NCBI RefSeq assembly: GCF_009827455.1
Contig: NZ_WTYZ01000001.1
Coordinates: forward strand, 992,001 to 1,056,000
DNA length: 64,000 bases
Reading direction: 5' to 3'
DNA from: Pontixanthobacter aestiaquae
GTDB taxonomy: Bacteria; Pseudomonadota; Alphaproteobacteria; Sphingomonadales; Sphingomonadaceae
The notes below the pieces were generated by a model. That model worked only from the letters and a program-made list of their open reading frames with translations, did no database searches and was not told where the DNA came from. The stretch's first letter is position 1; every line of letters begins with the position of its first letter. This document shows positions 6,597 through 16,115 of this stretch, piece after piece. Both the position numbers and the translations under genes were made by a program.

Positions 6597-8042
6597 TTAA
6601 AACAGACCCGGCACTTCGCGTTGGACTGCTGACGGATTGTCTGGCTGCAGCAACTGCTTTTCGCTCGCGCTGCGGCTTTGCACGCCCTGGAAGCCGGGGG
6701 TGCCGGTGATCGGGGTGCAGGACGCCGCACCGTCTCTCAGGAAGGCGAGCGCACGGGCGACGGAGGCCTCTGCCGGATCGCCAAGCTGGTTGGAGATGTC
6801 ATCATTCGCCTGACAGGTATTGGGCATCACGCCCGCCAGCCCGCTGAAATATTCGCCATTGCCGTCGGCATTTTCGGTCTGGAAGGTCACGGCGCGGATC
6901 CGGTCATCGCAGGCGGCAAGGTCGAAGCCGAATTGGCCGACCGGTTTGCCCGATGTGTTGGTTCCGACCAACGCGATATTGTTGCCCAGATAGGGGATCA
7001 GCGAATTGGTTACGAGCTCGCTTGCAGAGGCCGTGCCGCCGCGGCCAATCACCGCGACTTTGGTGGGCTGAATGGAACCGGCCTCGGTCTGGAAGAACTC
7101 GGTTTCGTTTTCCGACGCCTTGCTGGGGCGCAGAACGGTGCGGCTGAACACTTGGCCCACGCGGTTGCGGCCCATCAGGTCGCCCATCAGCTCGGCAATG
7201 CTGACCAGACCGCCGCCATTGTAGCGGAAGTCGAGAATGATCTCGGTGACACCCTGGTCACGGAAGCTCTGGAACGCGGTGCGCAGATCGCCGGCCGCAT
7301 CGGACACAATAAAGGTGCGCAAATTGATATAACCGACCAGCTTGCCATTATCATTCAGAGTCAGCGCGCCGTAGCGGTCCGACACGGCGTCGAGCGAGAA
7401 GTCGGCCTTGGTCACAGTCACTTGCGATTCGGTGCCATTGAGCTGGCGGATTACAAACGTCCGCTGCAAGCCGGGGTCGGACGGGCCAAGGCGGTTGATC
7501 ACGCCTTGCGGCCCTTCGCTCGCCATCACGCTCGAAATCGACACGAGAGTGGATGCCGATGTTCCGAGCGAGATAAGTTCGACACCGCGGTCGAAGCCTT
7601 GCGGGAAGGCGGGCGCGCTCTCGAATGCCTCGATAACGAAGACGCGGTTGTTGGCCGTGTCATAGCCGAGACGGATGCCAAAGCCCGCGCTGGAGCCGCT
7701 GTTGATGAGTTCGTTTTCTTCCTTGATCGAGGTGACGAAGGAGAAGCCTTTATCCTTGTTCTGGGCCCGCGCCGGAGCGACCAGCGCATCAATATAGGAC
7801 TGGACGGTCGAGTGGTTTGCCTTGTTGACTGTGGTGTCGAGCAGGTCGGGGAACAGATACCATTCGTTGAACACGGCAAAGGCGAAGTCCTGCCGCTCGG
7901 ACAAGGAGCAGCCTGCGGTTGTTGGAGTGGGTGTGGGCGTCGGGGTGGCACCGCCGGTAATCGGCGGAGAAGAATCTCCGCCACCACAAGCGGCAAGAGA
8001 AATTGCGAGCGTCACGCTCAACACATTGCGACCAATACCCAT
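6597..8042 (-). CDS. S41 family peptidase, lipid-anchored
   Basis: A 481-residue exported serine protease of the C-terminal-processing type. From the ATG at 8042 (GGAG upstream) the protein opens with a lipoprotein signal ending LAACGGG and a Thr/Pro linker (TPTPTPTP). A PDZ-like region spans about residues 130-225 and the S41 catalytic domain about 235-430. The nucleophile is probably the Ser in GGTASASELV, followed by the strand containing NTSGKPVGQ. The C-terminus is an extra low-complexity tail. A longer frame adds 47 residues before the signal peptide and is rejected. Substrate unknown; location should be the periplasmic face of a membrane. Confidence 0.9.
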   Translation of the reverse strand: MGIGRNVLSVTLAISLAACGGGDSSPPITGGATPTPTPTPTTAGCSLSERQDFAFAVFNEWYLFPDLLDTTVNKANHSTVQSYIDALVAPARAQNKDKGFSFVTSIKEENELINSGSSAGFGIRLGYDTANNRVFVIEAFESAPAFPQGFDRGVELISLGTSASTLVSISSVMASEGPQGVINRLGPSDPGLQRTFVIRQLNGTESQVTVTKADFSLDAVSDRYGALTLNDNGKLVGYINLRTFIVSDAAGDLRTAFQSFRDQGVTEIILDFRYNGGGLVSIAELMGDLMGRNRVGQVFSRTVLRPSKASENETEFFQTEAGSIQPTKVAVIGRGGTASASELVTNSLIPYLGNNIALVGTNTSGKPVGQFGFDLAACDDRIRAVTFQTENADGNGEYFSGLAGVMPNTCQANDDISNQLGDPAEASVARALAFLRDGAASCTPITGTPGFQGVQSRSASEKQLLQPDNPSAVQREVPGLF

Positions 8043-8300
8043 GGTGAAATTACTCCGAAATTGCGTCCCTGCCCGCGTCCGGGCATCCATATTGCTGGCT
8101 GGAGGATGCAGCCTGAGCGGCGACTGGGCAAGCGGTGATTGCGTGAAAATATGGTTGCTCATCCGTAAAACAGGTAATTTCACCCCGATTTTCGTGCCGC
8201 ATCGGTGGAAAACCCCGATTTTGACCCTAATTTCTGTTGCCCAAGCCTCGCCGCCTTCTGCGAAGCGGCGTAGAACATTATTTCAAGGAGAGAGATGCTA

Positions 8301-8909
8301 ATGTCTGCAGAAGTTCCCGCTTGGCTGAGTAGCGCTTTGAAAAGCGCGCCTAAGCATGCTGCCAGGCTGACCATTGCGACACTGGCCGATGAGCGTTCCT
8401 TCGGGCGCGGCGGCTTCTCTTTATCTAGCCCCGCATTCGAACATGGCGAAGAGCTTGATCCGTGCTTTACCGCGGATGAGGAAGACGCTGTTGCTCCGCC
8501 TCTCGAATGGAATGCACCGCCTCCTGGCGCGCAAGAGATTGTGATTTTGGTAGAGGACGCCGATGCGGGCGGCGATACGCCGACGTGCCATTGGACTGTA
8601 TGGGGCCTGCCCGGACAAAAGGGCATGCTGCTGGAGGGCGAGACACCTCCGCGGGTCGGCAAAAATTCTCAACGCAATTCGGAATGGCAGCTGCCTGCGC
8701 CACCGATGGACGATGATGCACATATATATGTTTTTCAGATCTTCGCGCTCGACCTTCCGATGGTCTTGATGCCCGGTGCTTCGCGTGCCGAGCTGGTCAA
8801 GGCGATGGAAGGCCATGTCGTTGCCGCAGCGGTGCTAACAGGCACCTATAAGCGCGAGGAAGGTGACGACGACCTGGCAGACAACTGGGACGAGGATGAC
8901 GACGGTTAA
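8301..8909 (+). CDS. PEBP/YbhB family protein
   Basis: Phosphatidylethanolamine-binding (Raf-kinase-inhibitor-like) family, 202 residues. The anion-pocket region is visible as FTADEEDAVAPPLEWNAPP, then ILVEDADAGGDTPTCHWTVWGLP, with the conserved His in the latter. Bacterial YbhB/YbcL proteins are ligand-binding proteins without a settled role. An ATG two codons earlier (8295) is equally open; the ribosome site AAGGAGAG fits 8301 slightly better by spacing. The C-terminal tail is a run of Asp and Glu, which is unusual for the family. Confidence 0.85.
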   Translation: MSAEVPAWLSSALKSAPKHAARLTIATLADERSFGRGGFSLSSPAFEHGEELDPCFTADEEDAVAPPLEWNAPPPGAQEIVILVEDADAGGDTPTCHWTVWGLPGQKGMLLEGETPPRVGKNSQRNSEWQLPAPPMDDDAHIYVFQIFALDLPMVLMPGASRAELVKAMEGHVVAAAVLTGTYKREEGDDDLADNWDEDDDG

Positions 8910-8957
8910 TAGACCGCGATATTACTAAGTGAAGCCAATCTAGGAAAGGAACATACC

Positions 8958-9209
8958 ATGGCTGGCAAAAACAATGCACTTCAGAAACCTGTAACTCTCT
9001 CACCAGAGCTCGAGAATGTAATCGGCAAAGGTCCACTGACCCGCGCACAAGTTACGTCGAAAGTTTGGGAGTACATCAAAGGGAATGACCTGCAGGACAG
9101 CAAGGACAAGCGTCAGATCAATCCTGATGCGAAACTGGGCGCCGTAATCGGTAACGACCAGATTTCGATGTTCAAGATGACAGCTGCGGTGTCCAAACAC
9201 CTCAGCTAA
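8958..9209 (+). CDS. SWIB/MDM2-domain protein
   Basis: An 83-residue protein that is essentially one SWIB domain: LSPELENVIGKGPLTRAQVTSKVWEYIKGNDLQDSKDKRQINPD (seen in sections), then a helix ending MFKMTAAVSKHL. In eukaryotes this fold belongs to chromatin remodelling complexes. In bacteria it occurs in chlamydiae and several alphaproteobacteria, where it is proposed to affect DNA topology or stress response. TAGGAAAGGAAC precedes the ATG. It is monocistronic and convergent with the DoxX gene. Confidence 0.9.
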   Translation: MAGKNNALQKPVTLSPELENVIGKGPLTRAQVTSKVWEYIKGNDLQDSKDKRQINPDAKLGAVIGNDQISMFKMTAAVSKHLS

Positions 9210-9215
9210 ATCTGA

Positions 9216-9620
9216 TTACTTTTGGGAGCGGAACGGCCAATTGGTCGTTCCGCTTACCCACAGCGCGAGCCAGATGATAATCGGCTGCGCAATCATTCTC
9301 GGCACATGATAGATCAGGCCCATTCCGCCGTCATCACGCGCCAAATCCATAGCAAAATGATTGATGTTCGCAGGCCATACGCACAGCGCGTATAGAGCAA
9401 GGCCGATGCCTGCTGCCTTGCGCAATTGCGGCCGCCATGGTTGCACCAGTCCCGCAGCGCCCAGCAGCTCCGCCACGCCCGTCCAGAACACGACTGCACC
9501 CGGGTAAGGCACCCAATCGGGCATGATAGCCAAAAAGCCATCGGGTGATGCAATATGCGCATAGCCGGCGATCGCATAGAAGACTGCGAGCAACCACAGC
9601 AGGATGATTCGAAAGTTCAT
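9216..9620 (-). CDS. DoxX-family membrane protein
   Basis: A 134-residue protein with four hydrophobic segments (about residues 5-22, 42-60, 70-90, 108-125), matching the DoxX/SURF4-like fold in length and in motifs such as GYAHIASPDGF and FWTGVAELLGAAGL. Members are quinone-pool-associated or of unknown role. The start at 9620 is chosen because the first membrane span begins there; the longer open frame upstream runs antisense into the dipeptidase gene. It is divergent from that dipeptidase gene. Confidence 0.87.
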   Translation of the reverse strand: MNFRIILLWLLAVFYAIAGYAHIASPDGFLAIMPDWVPYPGAVVFWTGVAELLGAAGLVQPWRPQLRKAAGIGLALYALCVWPANINHFAMDLARDDGGMGLIYHVPRMIAQPIIIWLALWVSGTTNWPFRSQK

Positions 9621-9703
9621 AAGCTCGCGCACATATTGTTGTGTTCCCGATGTTCTCTTGCGATAGTCTTGCCAGCCATAGAGGCCGCATTCGGAGACCG
9701 TAA

Positions 9704-10957
9704 ATGAAAAAGCTCGCACTGCTTCCTTTGATCGCGCTGCTGGCGACGCCGCTCGCTGCGGAAACGCCCGAAGAGACCGCGGCGGAAGCGTTGGAGAACG
9801 CGCCGATATGGGATGGGCATAATGATGTGCCGATCCAATTGCGCGGGCGGTTTGGCAATATGATTGGCGAGTTTGATTTCGAAGATACGACCGACACTGG
9901 GCCGGAGCATTCGTCGGGCCGCACGATGCACACCGATCTGGAGCGGTTACGCGCCGGAAAGGTCGGGGCGCAATGGTGGTCGGTCTATGTCTCCGCCTCG
10001 CTAAGCGAGCCGCAGGCTGTGCAAGCGGTGATCGAACAGATCGACGTGACCAAGCGATTGATTGGCAAATATCCCGATGATTTGCAGCTGGCACTCACCG
10101 CCGACGACGTGGAAGCAGCTATGAGGGGCGGCAAGATTGCATCGTTGCTGGGTATGGAGGGTGGTCACTCGATCGGCTCAAGCCTCGCTATCTTGCGCCA
10201 GACTTATGAGATCGGTGCGCGCTATATGACGCTGACGCATTCCAAAAACACCCCGTGGGCCGACAGCGCGACCGACACGCCCGAGCATGATGGTCTGACT
10301 GATTTTGGCAAAGATGTAGTGCGCGAAATGAACCGGATCGGAATGCTGGTCGATCTCAGTCATGTCAGCGAAGCGGCAATGCACGACGCGCTCGATGTGG
10401 CGAAAGCACCAGTGATTTTCAGCCATTCATCGGCCCGCGCGATCAACGGCCACGCGCGAAATGTGCCTGATGGAGTGTTGAAACGCCTTCCCGCAAATGG
10501 CGGAATCATCATGGTCACTTTCGTGCCCGGCTTTCTTAGCGAACCAGCACGCGAATGGAACGCCAACCGTTCCGCCGAAGAAGCGCGTCTCAAGGCGCTA
10601 TGGCAAGGTCAACCAATAGAAGTAACTAAGCGAATGGAAGAGTGGGACGAGGCCAATCCGCTACCCAAAGCAGGGATCAGCGATACCGCCGATCACATCG
10701 ATCATGTCCGTAATGTCGCTGGTATCGACAGCATCGGTATTGGCGGCGATTATGACGGTATCCCCTTTGCACCCGACGGTCTCGAAGATGTGTCGACCTA
10801 TCCGGCCTTGTTCACCGAGCTTGCGCGTCGAGGATATACCAAGAGTCAATTGGAGCAGATCTCATTCGGCAATATGATGCGCGTTATGCGCGCCGCCGAA
10901 GCGTATAAGGCCAGCGTATCGGATATGGCGCCAATCGAAACGCCTGTGCCTAACTAA
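9704..10957 (+). CDS. Membrane-type dipeptidase, M19 family
   Basis: Zinc-dependent renal-dipeptidase-like enzyme, 417 residues, cleaving dipeptides including ones with D-residues. A signal peptide covers residues 1-19 (ATPLAAE). The first metal ligands are in WDGHND (His39, Asp41), the bridging Glu lies in LLGMEGGHSIG (about 150), further His in VDLSHVSE and FSHSSARA, and the final Asp in IGGDYDGI. Length and motif order fit the M19 family fully. It starts 83 bp from the DoxX start on the opposite strand. Periplasmic location is predicted. Confidence 0.93.
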   Translation: MKKLALLPLIALLATPLAAETPEETAAEALENAPIWDGHNDVPIQLRGRFGNMIGEFDFEDTTDTGPEHSSGRTMHTDLERLRAGKVGAQWWSVYVSASLSEPQAVQAVIEQIDVTKRLIGKYPDDLQLALTADDVEAAMRGGKIASLLGMEGGHSIGSSLAILRQTYEIGARYMTLTHSKNTPWADSATDTPEHDGLTDFGKDVVREMNRIGMLVDLSHVSEAAMHDALDVAKAPVIFSHSSARAINGHARNVPDGVLKRLPANGGIIMVTFVPGFLSEPAREWNANRSAEEARLKALWQGQPIEVTKRMEEWDEANPLPKAGISDTADHIDHVRNVAGIDSIGIGGDYDGIPFAPDGLEDVSTYPALFTELARRGYTKSQLEQISFGNMMRVMRAAEAYKASVSDMAPIETPVPN

Positions 10958-10963
10958 GTGAAA

Positions 10964-11191
10964 CTAGCTCTGGGCTTCCAATTCCGAGCCGCGTTTTAGC
11001 ACTTCGTCACCATCTTCCTGCTTGATCAAATAAGCAGGATTGTCTGCGTCGCCGTCCTTGGTGACTTCCGTTCCTTGCAAAGTGCGTGTCACTTCGCGCT
11101 CGAAGCGCTCTTTTATCTGGCCTTTTCCTTCACCATTACCCCAGTTCCATTTGACATACTGGTCCGTTTGAAAGCTGTTGGAATTGCTCAT
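10964..11191 (-). CDS. DUF2945 / HVA1 Tudor-like small protein
   Basis: A 75-residue protein of the DUF2945 family (hypervirulence-associated Tudor domain). The typical start VKWNWGNGEGKGQIKE and the end AYLIKQEDGDEVLKRGSEL match. It is the second gene of a two-gene transcript, two bases after the transmembrane protein stop. The shared promoter is of the EcfG stress type, and DUF2945 genes often belong to stress regulons, so a stress role is likely. Molecular function unknown. Confidence 0.88.
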   Translation of the reverse strand: MSNSNSFQTDQYVKWNWGNGEGKGQIKERFEREVTRTLQGTEVTKDGDADNPAYLIKQEDGDEVLKRGSELEAQS

Positions 11192-11193
11192 GA

Positions 11194-11505
11194 TTACTCC
11201 GTAGGATCGTTTTTTACCGCAAGCGCTTCTTCGCTAACAGCTGGAGTTGTAGCTTCTTCGATTTCGTCGCTCACGATACTATCTGTACCCTTGTCTTCAT
11301 CATCCATTGCGGCAGCTGTAGCCGCACCGGCCGAGGCTTCTTCTTCAACCGAACCTTGCGATAGGGCGCCGGTTATCCAGATAAGTGAAAGCAGGCCGAT
11401 GGCGAGCAACAAGCCAATGCCCAAAACCCAGCGCATGTGCCCGGTCTTGCGGCCACCGCTGGCCTCGGTATCGTTAATGTGAACTTCTTCGCCGTGCTTG
11501 TGCAT
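11194..11505 (-). CDS. Single-span membrane protein with acidic tail
   Basis: A 103-residue protein of unknown function. Residues 1-24 are a His-containing cytosolic head, 25-48 a hydrophobic span (WVLGIGLLLAIGLLSLIWIT), and 50-103 an acidic Ala/Glu/Asp-rich tail predicted to be disordered. It is the first gene after an EcfG promoter and is followed at once by the DUF2945 gene. I do not recognise the family. Confidence 0.72.
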   Translation of the reverse strand: MHKHGEEVHINDTEASGGRKTGHMRWVLGIGLLLAIGLLSLIWITGALSQGSVEEEASAGAATAAAMDDEDKGTDSIVSDEIEEATTPAVSEEALAVKNDPTE

Positions 11506-11560
11506 ATGTAATTCCGTCTTGTTTGTTGACCGATCTATCGGCCTCGTGTGGCAGGATTTG

Positions 11561-11585
11561 AACGGTCAGTCCAATCCGAGGTTCC
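11561..11585 (-). promoter_or_regulatory. EcfG (general stress) promoter
   Basis: On the minus strand GGAAC (11585-11581), exactly 16 bp, then CGTT (11564-11561). This is the full consensus for the EcfG sigma factor of alphaproteobacteria. It sits 56 bp before the ATG at 11505 and should drive the two-gene stress operon. Confidence 0.8.
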
Positions 11586-11600
11586 AGAGCTCGCTAATTT

Positions 11601-12440
11601 CTAGGCGCGCAGCAGGTCGTTGATGCCAGTCTTGGAACGGGTCTGCGCATCGACAGTTTTAACGATCACGGCGCAGGCGAGTGATGGACCCGGTGTTCCG
11701 TCTGGCAGCGGTTTTCCGGGCAACGCCCCCGGCACAACAACGCTGTATGGCGGGATATGGCCAGTAATGATCTCACCGGTCTCGCGGTTCACAATCTTGG
11801 TTGATTGCGTGATAAATACGCCCATCGCCACAACGCAGCCTTCGCCAACGATCACGCCCTCAACTATTTCGGAGCGTGCGCCAATAAAGCAATTGTCGCC
11901 GATGATAGTCGGGTTGGCTTGCATTGGCTCCAATACTCCGCCGATTCCGGTGCCTGCAGAGATATGACAGTTCTTGCCGACCTGCGCACAGCTGCCAACC
12001 GACGCCCATGTGTCGATCATGGTTCCGTCATCGACATAAGCGCCGATGTTGACGAAGCTGGGCATGAGCACGACGTTCTTGCCGATATGCGATCCCCGAC
12101 GGGCAATTGCCCCGGGGACCACCCGGAAACCTGCATCGCGAAAGCGTGCATCATCCCAACCGGCAAATTTGGAGGGTACTTTGTCATAGGCTGGCGCGCC
12201 TGCTGATCCGCCATCCATCACGACATTGTCGTTGAGGCGGAAGGATAGCAGCACGGCTTTTTTCAGCCATTGGTTTACTGTCCAACCACCATTGCCATCG
12301 GGCTCAGCCACGCGGCCTTTGCCGCTATCGAGCATCGCCAAAGCAGCATCGACATCTGTGCGAACTTCGCTGCTGTCGGGTGTGACATTGGCACGATCCT
12401 CCCATGCAGCTTCAATGGCGGTTTCAAGCGTGGCGGTCAT
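11601..12440 (-). CDS. dapD: 2,3,4,5-tetrahydropyridine-2,6-dicarboxylate N-succinyltransferase
   Basis: Succinylates tetrahydrodipicolinate in lysine and meso-diaminopimelate synthesis, in the cytosol. The 279-residue length is standard. After an N-terminal helical domain, residues 105-230 show the left-handed beta-helix hexapeptide repeats ([21 protein letters not shown], read in parts, then [17 protein letters not shown]), with the conserved [11 protein letters not shown]. The C-terminus ends DPLLRA-like as NDLLRA. The start at 12440 has GGAG upstream; the track of open codons extends 20 residues earlier without a ribosome site. It stands alone between a stress operon and the subtilisin gene. 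Confidence 0.97.
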   Translation of the reverse strand: MTATLETAIEAAWEDRANVTPDSSEVRTDVDAALAMLDSGKGRVAEPDGNGGWTVNQWLKKAVLLSFRLNDNVVMDGGSAGAPAYDKVPSKFAGWDDARFRDAGFRVVPGAIARRGSHIGKNVVLMPSFVNIGAYVDDGTMIDTWASVGSCAQVGKNCHISAGTGIGGVLEPMQANPTIIGDNCFIGARSEIVEGVIVGEGCVVAMGVFITQSTKIVNRETGEIITGHIPPYSVVVPGALPGKPLPDGTPGPSLACAVIVKTVDAQTRSKTGINDLLRA

Positions 12441-12608
12441 TATGCGGCTCCAGATAGAGGGTTCGCTGGTGCTGCTAGCGACAGGGCGAGAGACCAGCAA
12501 GAGGCATAGCGTTGCAAGGCCGCAAATCTTACTTGCTGCTAACCCTTTACCTTGAACGATAATTCAGGCTAATCATCAATATAGAGGGGATAAATACGAG
12601 GCCGGACT

Positions 12609-15008
12609 ATGCCCCCAACTCATAAAGCCCGATCCCAGTACCGCTTTGGAACCGCCTTTACAGCGCTGGCTCTGTTGTCCGGTTGTGGCGGTGGTGGAGG
12701 GGGCGGTGGGCCAATCAGTACGCCCGCACCTGTGCCAACGCCTACGCCCAGTCCAACACCGACGCCCACACCCACTCCCACTCCAACGCCCACTCCGACA
12801 CCAACGCCTACTGCGACAAATTTCAACACAGCTGAATTTCGCCGTTCGGATGGTCCTGATTTTCATGCTGCGGTGACGGCTTGGCAGGATGGCATCACCG
12901 GCGCGAGCGAGATCATTGCGATCATCGATACAGGTATCGATACGGACAGTCCTGAATTCGCCGGGCGGATACACCCGGACTCGAGGGATATCGCCGGTAA
13001 TCCGACAGTCGAGGCAGAGGACGACCACGGCACGAACGTAGCAATGGTTGCAGCTGCTGCGCGCGACAATACAGGCGTTGTAGGCATAGCATTCGAGGCC
13101 GACATTCTTGCTCTACGCGGCGACCGGCCGGGGACTTGCAACACGGATACTGACGAAGCGCTGGATGGATGCTCTTTCCGCGACCGCGATATTGCCGACG
13201 GCGTGGATCAAGCGATTGCGTCGGGTGCAACCGTTATCAATCTGAGCCTTGGCGGAAGCCTCCCGACAACGTCGCTGAGCAACGCTATCCGGCGAGCTGC
13301 GGATGCCGGGATCGTCATTGTGGTCTCGGCGGGTAATGATGGAGATTCGACCGAGCCCGGGATTGACCCTGATCGGCCAGATCCATTTGCAGCGGGTGCG
13401 CTCGCGGCTGGCGGCGCCAACGTAATAATAGTCGGTTCGGTTGATGATGCGGGTGAAATTTCGGACTTCAGCAACCGCGCAGGTGATCTGTCCGCATCCT
13501 ATATCAGCGCGCGCGGCCAGCGTATCTGCTGTATCTATGAAGACGGCGTACTGCGGGTCACTGAAGAGAATGGCAGCCGCTTTGTAACGGTGTTTTCAGG
13601 CACCAGTTTCTCCGCACCGCAAGTAGCAGGAGCGGTTGCATTGCTTGCACAGGCTTTCCCCAATCTGACCGGCACCGAGATCGTCGAAATCCTGCTTAAT
13701 TCTGCGAGGGAGGCCGGTGATGCGGGCGCAGATGCGGTGTTCGGCAGGGGGATACTTGATATTGGAGCCGCGCTTGCACCGCAGGGAACAACGACATTGG
13801 CTGGATCGTCTGTAGCATTGGCTTTGACTGAGATTACCGGCGTCGGATCGTCTGCGATGGGCGATGCGTTTAACAGCGTACCCATCAATACGATTATCAC
13901 GGACAGCTATGACCGGGCGTATAATTATAATCTAGCCAGCGGAATTCGCAGCGCCTCAATCCAGCCACGTTTGCAGGGCGCGGTGGAAATGCGGGGGCGG
14001 CATGTATCGATTGGAAGCGAAGCGGTCTCGCTAGCTTTCACAGTTGGCGATCCGGCCAGTGGTGCACCTACCGGACAATTGCAGTTGAACCAATATCAGG
14101 CCGAGCAGGCCAGAGTGTTGGCTGCACGTATTGTACTGAAGATCGCGCCCAAAACCGATTTGGCATTTGCTTTTGTAGAGGGGGCGCAAGGACTTGTCGC
14201 GCAATTACAGGGACAAAGCCGCCCCGCGTTCCTGATCGCGCAATCTGCCGGTGGCGACACGGGCTTTTTCCGCCGGAATAATGCCTCATTTGCATTGCGC
14301 AAAAAAGTGGGTGCTTGGGGTCTGACATTAAGCGCGGAAACCGGCGATGCCTATTTTGGAAATTTCCGCTCTTCTGCGAGCTTGGCCGATGGCAGGCGCG
14401 AAGAGCGCGGCGTGAACAGCTTTGCATTCTCGGCAGATCGCCGGTTCGGTCCGGTTGAAACCGCGCTGGGTCTGACATGGATGCAGGAAGAGGAGACCGT
14501 TCTCGGCGCATTCTTCCATGAATCTTTCGGAGCGGGCGGGGCGGACACAATGTTCCTCGATGCTTCAGCGGCTATGGGCGTGAGTCGCGATTGGCGTATC
14601 GGCGGTTCGTTCAGGCAGGGCTTTACTCGCTCCAACCGGACCGGGTCGATTGTCGACGGATCGGACTTCATCAGCCGTGCTTGGTCCGTCGACGTGTCTC
14701 GTCGCGGTGTGTTCGCTGGCGGCGACAGCGTCGGATTTCGCCTTTCACAACCGCTCCGTGTTGAAAACGGCGGGCTGACACTGAACCTGCCGGTGGCATA
14801 TGACTACAACACCGAAAGCGCGATCCTTGGTGAGCGGCGCATATCCTTGACCCCAAATGGACGCGAGCTGCTGGGGGAAATGGCGTGGCGCGGGCCGTGG
14901 GCGGGCGGAACCGCGGCGGCCAGCCTGTTCTATCGCCAGCAGCCGGGGCATCTAGCGAACTCGCCTGATGATGCAGGCATCGCGGTCAAGTGGAACAGAA
15001 GCTTCTAA
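12609..15008 (+). CDS. S8 subtilisin-like serine protease, lipid-anchored, with probable C-terminal barrel
   Basis: A 799-residue exported protease. The lipobox LSGC puts acylated Cys26 before eight glycines and a long Pro-Thr linker (residues 38-70). The catalytic triad is Asp107 (IAIIDTGID), His140 (DDHGTNVA) and Ser333 (SGTSFSAP), with oxyanion Asn in VSAGNDGD. The C-terminal 350 residues are rich in alternating beta patterns and end WNRSF with a terminal Phe, as in outer-membrane barrels of autotransporter proteases. A Cys anchor together with an autotransporter barrel is uncommon. The linker is coded by a degenerate 6-nt repeat (about 12740-12815). Confidence 0.9.
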   Translation: MPPTHKARSQYRFGTAFTALALLSGCGGGGGGGGPISTPAPVPTPTPSPTPTPTPTPTPTPTPTPTPTATNFNTAEFRRSDGPDFHAAVTAWQDGITGASEIIAIIDTGIDTDSPEFAGRIHPDSRDIAGNPTVEAEDDHGTNVAMVAAAARDNTGVVGIAFEADILALRGDRPGTCNTDTDEALDGCSFRDRDIADGVDQAIASGATVINLSLGGSLPTTSLSNAIRRAADAGIVIVVSAGNDGDSTEPGIDPDRPDPFAAGALAAGGANVIIVGSVDDAGEISDFSNRAGDLSASYISARGQRICCIYEDGVLRVTEENGSRFVTVFSGTSFSAPQVAGAVALLAQAFPNLTGTEIVEILLNSAREAGDAGADAVFGRGILDIGAALAPQGTTTLAGSSVALALTEITGVGSSAMGDAFNSVPINTIITDSYDRAYNYNLASGIRSASIQPRLQGAVEMRGRHVSIGSEAVSLAFTVGDPASGAPTGQLQLNQYQAEQARVLAARIVLKIAPKTDLAFAFVEGAQGLVAQLQGQSRPAFLIAQSAGGDTGFFRRNNASFALRKKVGAWGLTLSAETGDAYFGNFRSSASLADGRREERGVNSFAFSADRRFGPVETALGLTWMQEEETVLGAFFHESFGAGGADTMFLDASAAMGVSRDWRIGGSFRQGFTRSNRTGSIVDGSDFISRAWSVDVSRRGVFAGGDSVGFRLSQPLRVENGGLTLNLPVAYDYNTESAILGERRISLTPNGRELLGEMAWRGPWAGGTAAASLFYRQQPGHLANSPDDAGIAVKWNRSF
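12740..12815 (+). repeat. Degenerate (ACNCCN)n repeat coding for a Pro-Thr linker
   Basis: Repeats of ACNCCN encode alternating Thr and Pro inside the subtilisin gene. Because the unit is six bases, gain or loss of units changes linker length without shifting the frame. Confidence 0.75.
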
Positions 15009-15031
15009 TGTAGAACCTTTCGGCTGGGGCG

Positions 15032-16108
15032 CTAAAGCCCAGCCCTTTTGGCATAGTGATAGGCCCGCTCAACCAGCGGAACCACGCGGTCGGACATTTT
15101 TTTTGCATGCGCGCTAGACGCGGTGCCATCGATCACACGTTTCTTAATGCCCTGGATAATTCCGGCGAGGCGAAACAGATTGAATGCGAAGTACCAGTCC
15201 ATTGGCGGAACCGGATAGCCGGTGCGCTTGACGTACCGCTCGACCGCTTCTTCCATCGTCGGAATGCCGAGCGCTTTGTGATCTAGCCCGCCAATTCCGG
15301 CGCGCCCATCAACCGGACTAATCCAGTTGAGCATCAGATAGGAGAAATCACTAACCGGATCGCCCAGCGTCGAAAGCTCCCAATCCAGCACTGCAATCAC
15401 GCGCGGCTCTGTCTTGTGGAAAATCATATTGTCGAGCCGGTAATCGCCATGGACGATGCTGCTCGCATGTTGCTCGGGAATGGTTGTGGGCAGCCATTCG
15501 ATCAGCCGATCCATTTCAGGGATCACTTCGGTTTCGGATAGCTTGTACTGTTTCGACCAACGCGCAATCTGGCGCGCGCAATAGTCGGTCGGCTTTCCGA
15601 AATCGTCCATTCCGATTGCTGCCACATCGGTTGTGTGCAGATCGGCCATCGTATCGATCATGGCGTTGTAAATGCTGGTCCGTTCGGCTTTGTCTGACGC
15701 AGGCAGAGCGCCGTCCCACAGACTGCGGCCATCGGCCATGCTCATCACAAAGAACATCGCGCCGATGACCTCTTTGTCTTCGCATAACCCATACGCTTTA
15801 GGCACAGGGAATCCGGTTGGCCCTAAGCAGGCCATCGCTTTGTATTCACGGTCAACCGCATGCGCGCTGGGCAGCAATTTGCCAAAGGGCTGGCGGCGCA
15901 GAACATAAGACTGGCCGGGCGTATCGATCCTGTATGTCGGGTTCGACTGTCCGCCTTTGAACTTGGTCATCGAAAGCGGGCCGGTGAAGCCGTCGACATT
16001 GGTCGCCATCCATTCGGTCAGCTTGCCTTCGTCGAGCTTGTCTGCGTCGGGCACTGCAACCGTACCGACCATTTCTTTTTCGTAATCCATCGCCTGTTCG
16101 TCAGCCAT
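15032..16108 (-). CDS. Aminoglycoside-phosphotransferase-fold kinase, ACAD10/11 N-half type
   Basis: A 358-residue kinase of the APH fold. Motifs: SNPTYRIDT and VLRRQP (ATP-binding lobe, about 50-75), catalytic loop HGDYRLDN (about 221-228) and metal site VLDWELSTLGDP (about 240-251). This set matches the N-terminal kinase half of mammalian ACAD10/11 and bacterial LvaA, which phosphorylate 4-hydroxyacyl-CoA. It is the last gene of a five-gene operon that also contains the matching acyl-CoA dehydrogenase. I infer phosphorylation of a 4-hydroxyacyl-CoA; the chain length cannot be read from sequence. Confidence 0.85.
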   Translation of the reverse strand: MADEQAMDYEKEMVGTVAVPDADKLDEGKLTEWMATNVDGFTGPLSMTKFKGGQSNPTYRIDTPGQSYVLRRQPFGKLLPSAHAVDREYKAMACLGPTGFPVPKAYGLCEDKEVIGAMFFVMSMADGRSLWDGALPASDKAERTSIYNAMIDTMADLHTTDVAAIGMDDFGKPTDYCARQIARWSKQYKLSETEVIPEMDRLIEWLPTTIPEQHASSIVHGDYRLDNMIFHKTEPRVIAVLDWELSTLGDPVSDFSYLMLNWISPVDGRAGIGGLDHKALGIPTMEEAVERYVKRTGYPVPPMDWYFAFNLFRLAGIIQGIKKRVIDGTASSAHAKKMSDRVVPLVERAYHYAKRAGL

Positions 16109-16115
16109 ACTTCAC

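Noticed and set aside
6678..8138. 486-codon open frame on the plus strand
   Set aside because: Antisense shadow of the S41 protease gene; codon pattern of the minus strand explains it.
9228..9253. 26-bp near-palindrome GCGGAACGGCCAA/TTGGTCGTTCCGC as a bidirectional terminator between the SWIB and DoxX genes
   Set aside because: It lies within the DoxX coding end and neither side has a T-run; may still slow polymerase but evidence is thin.
12730..12820. Tandem repeats considered as a CRISPR or VNTR array
   Set aside because: They are in frame within the subtilisin gene and encode a Pro-Thr linker.
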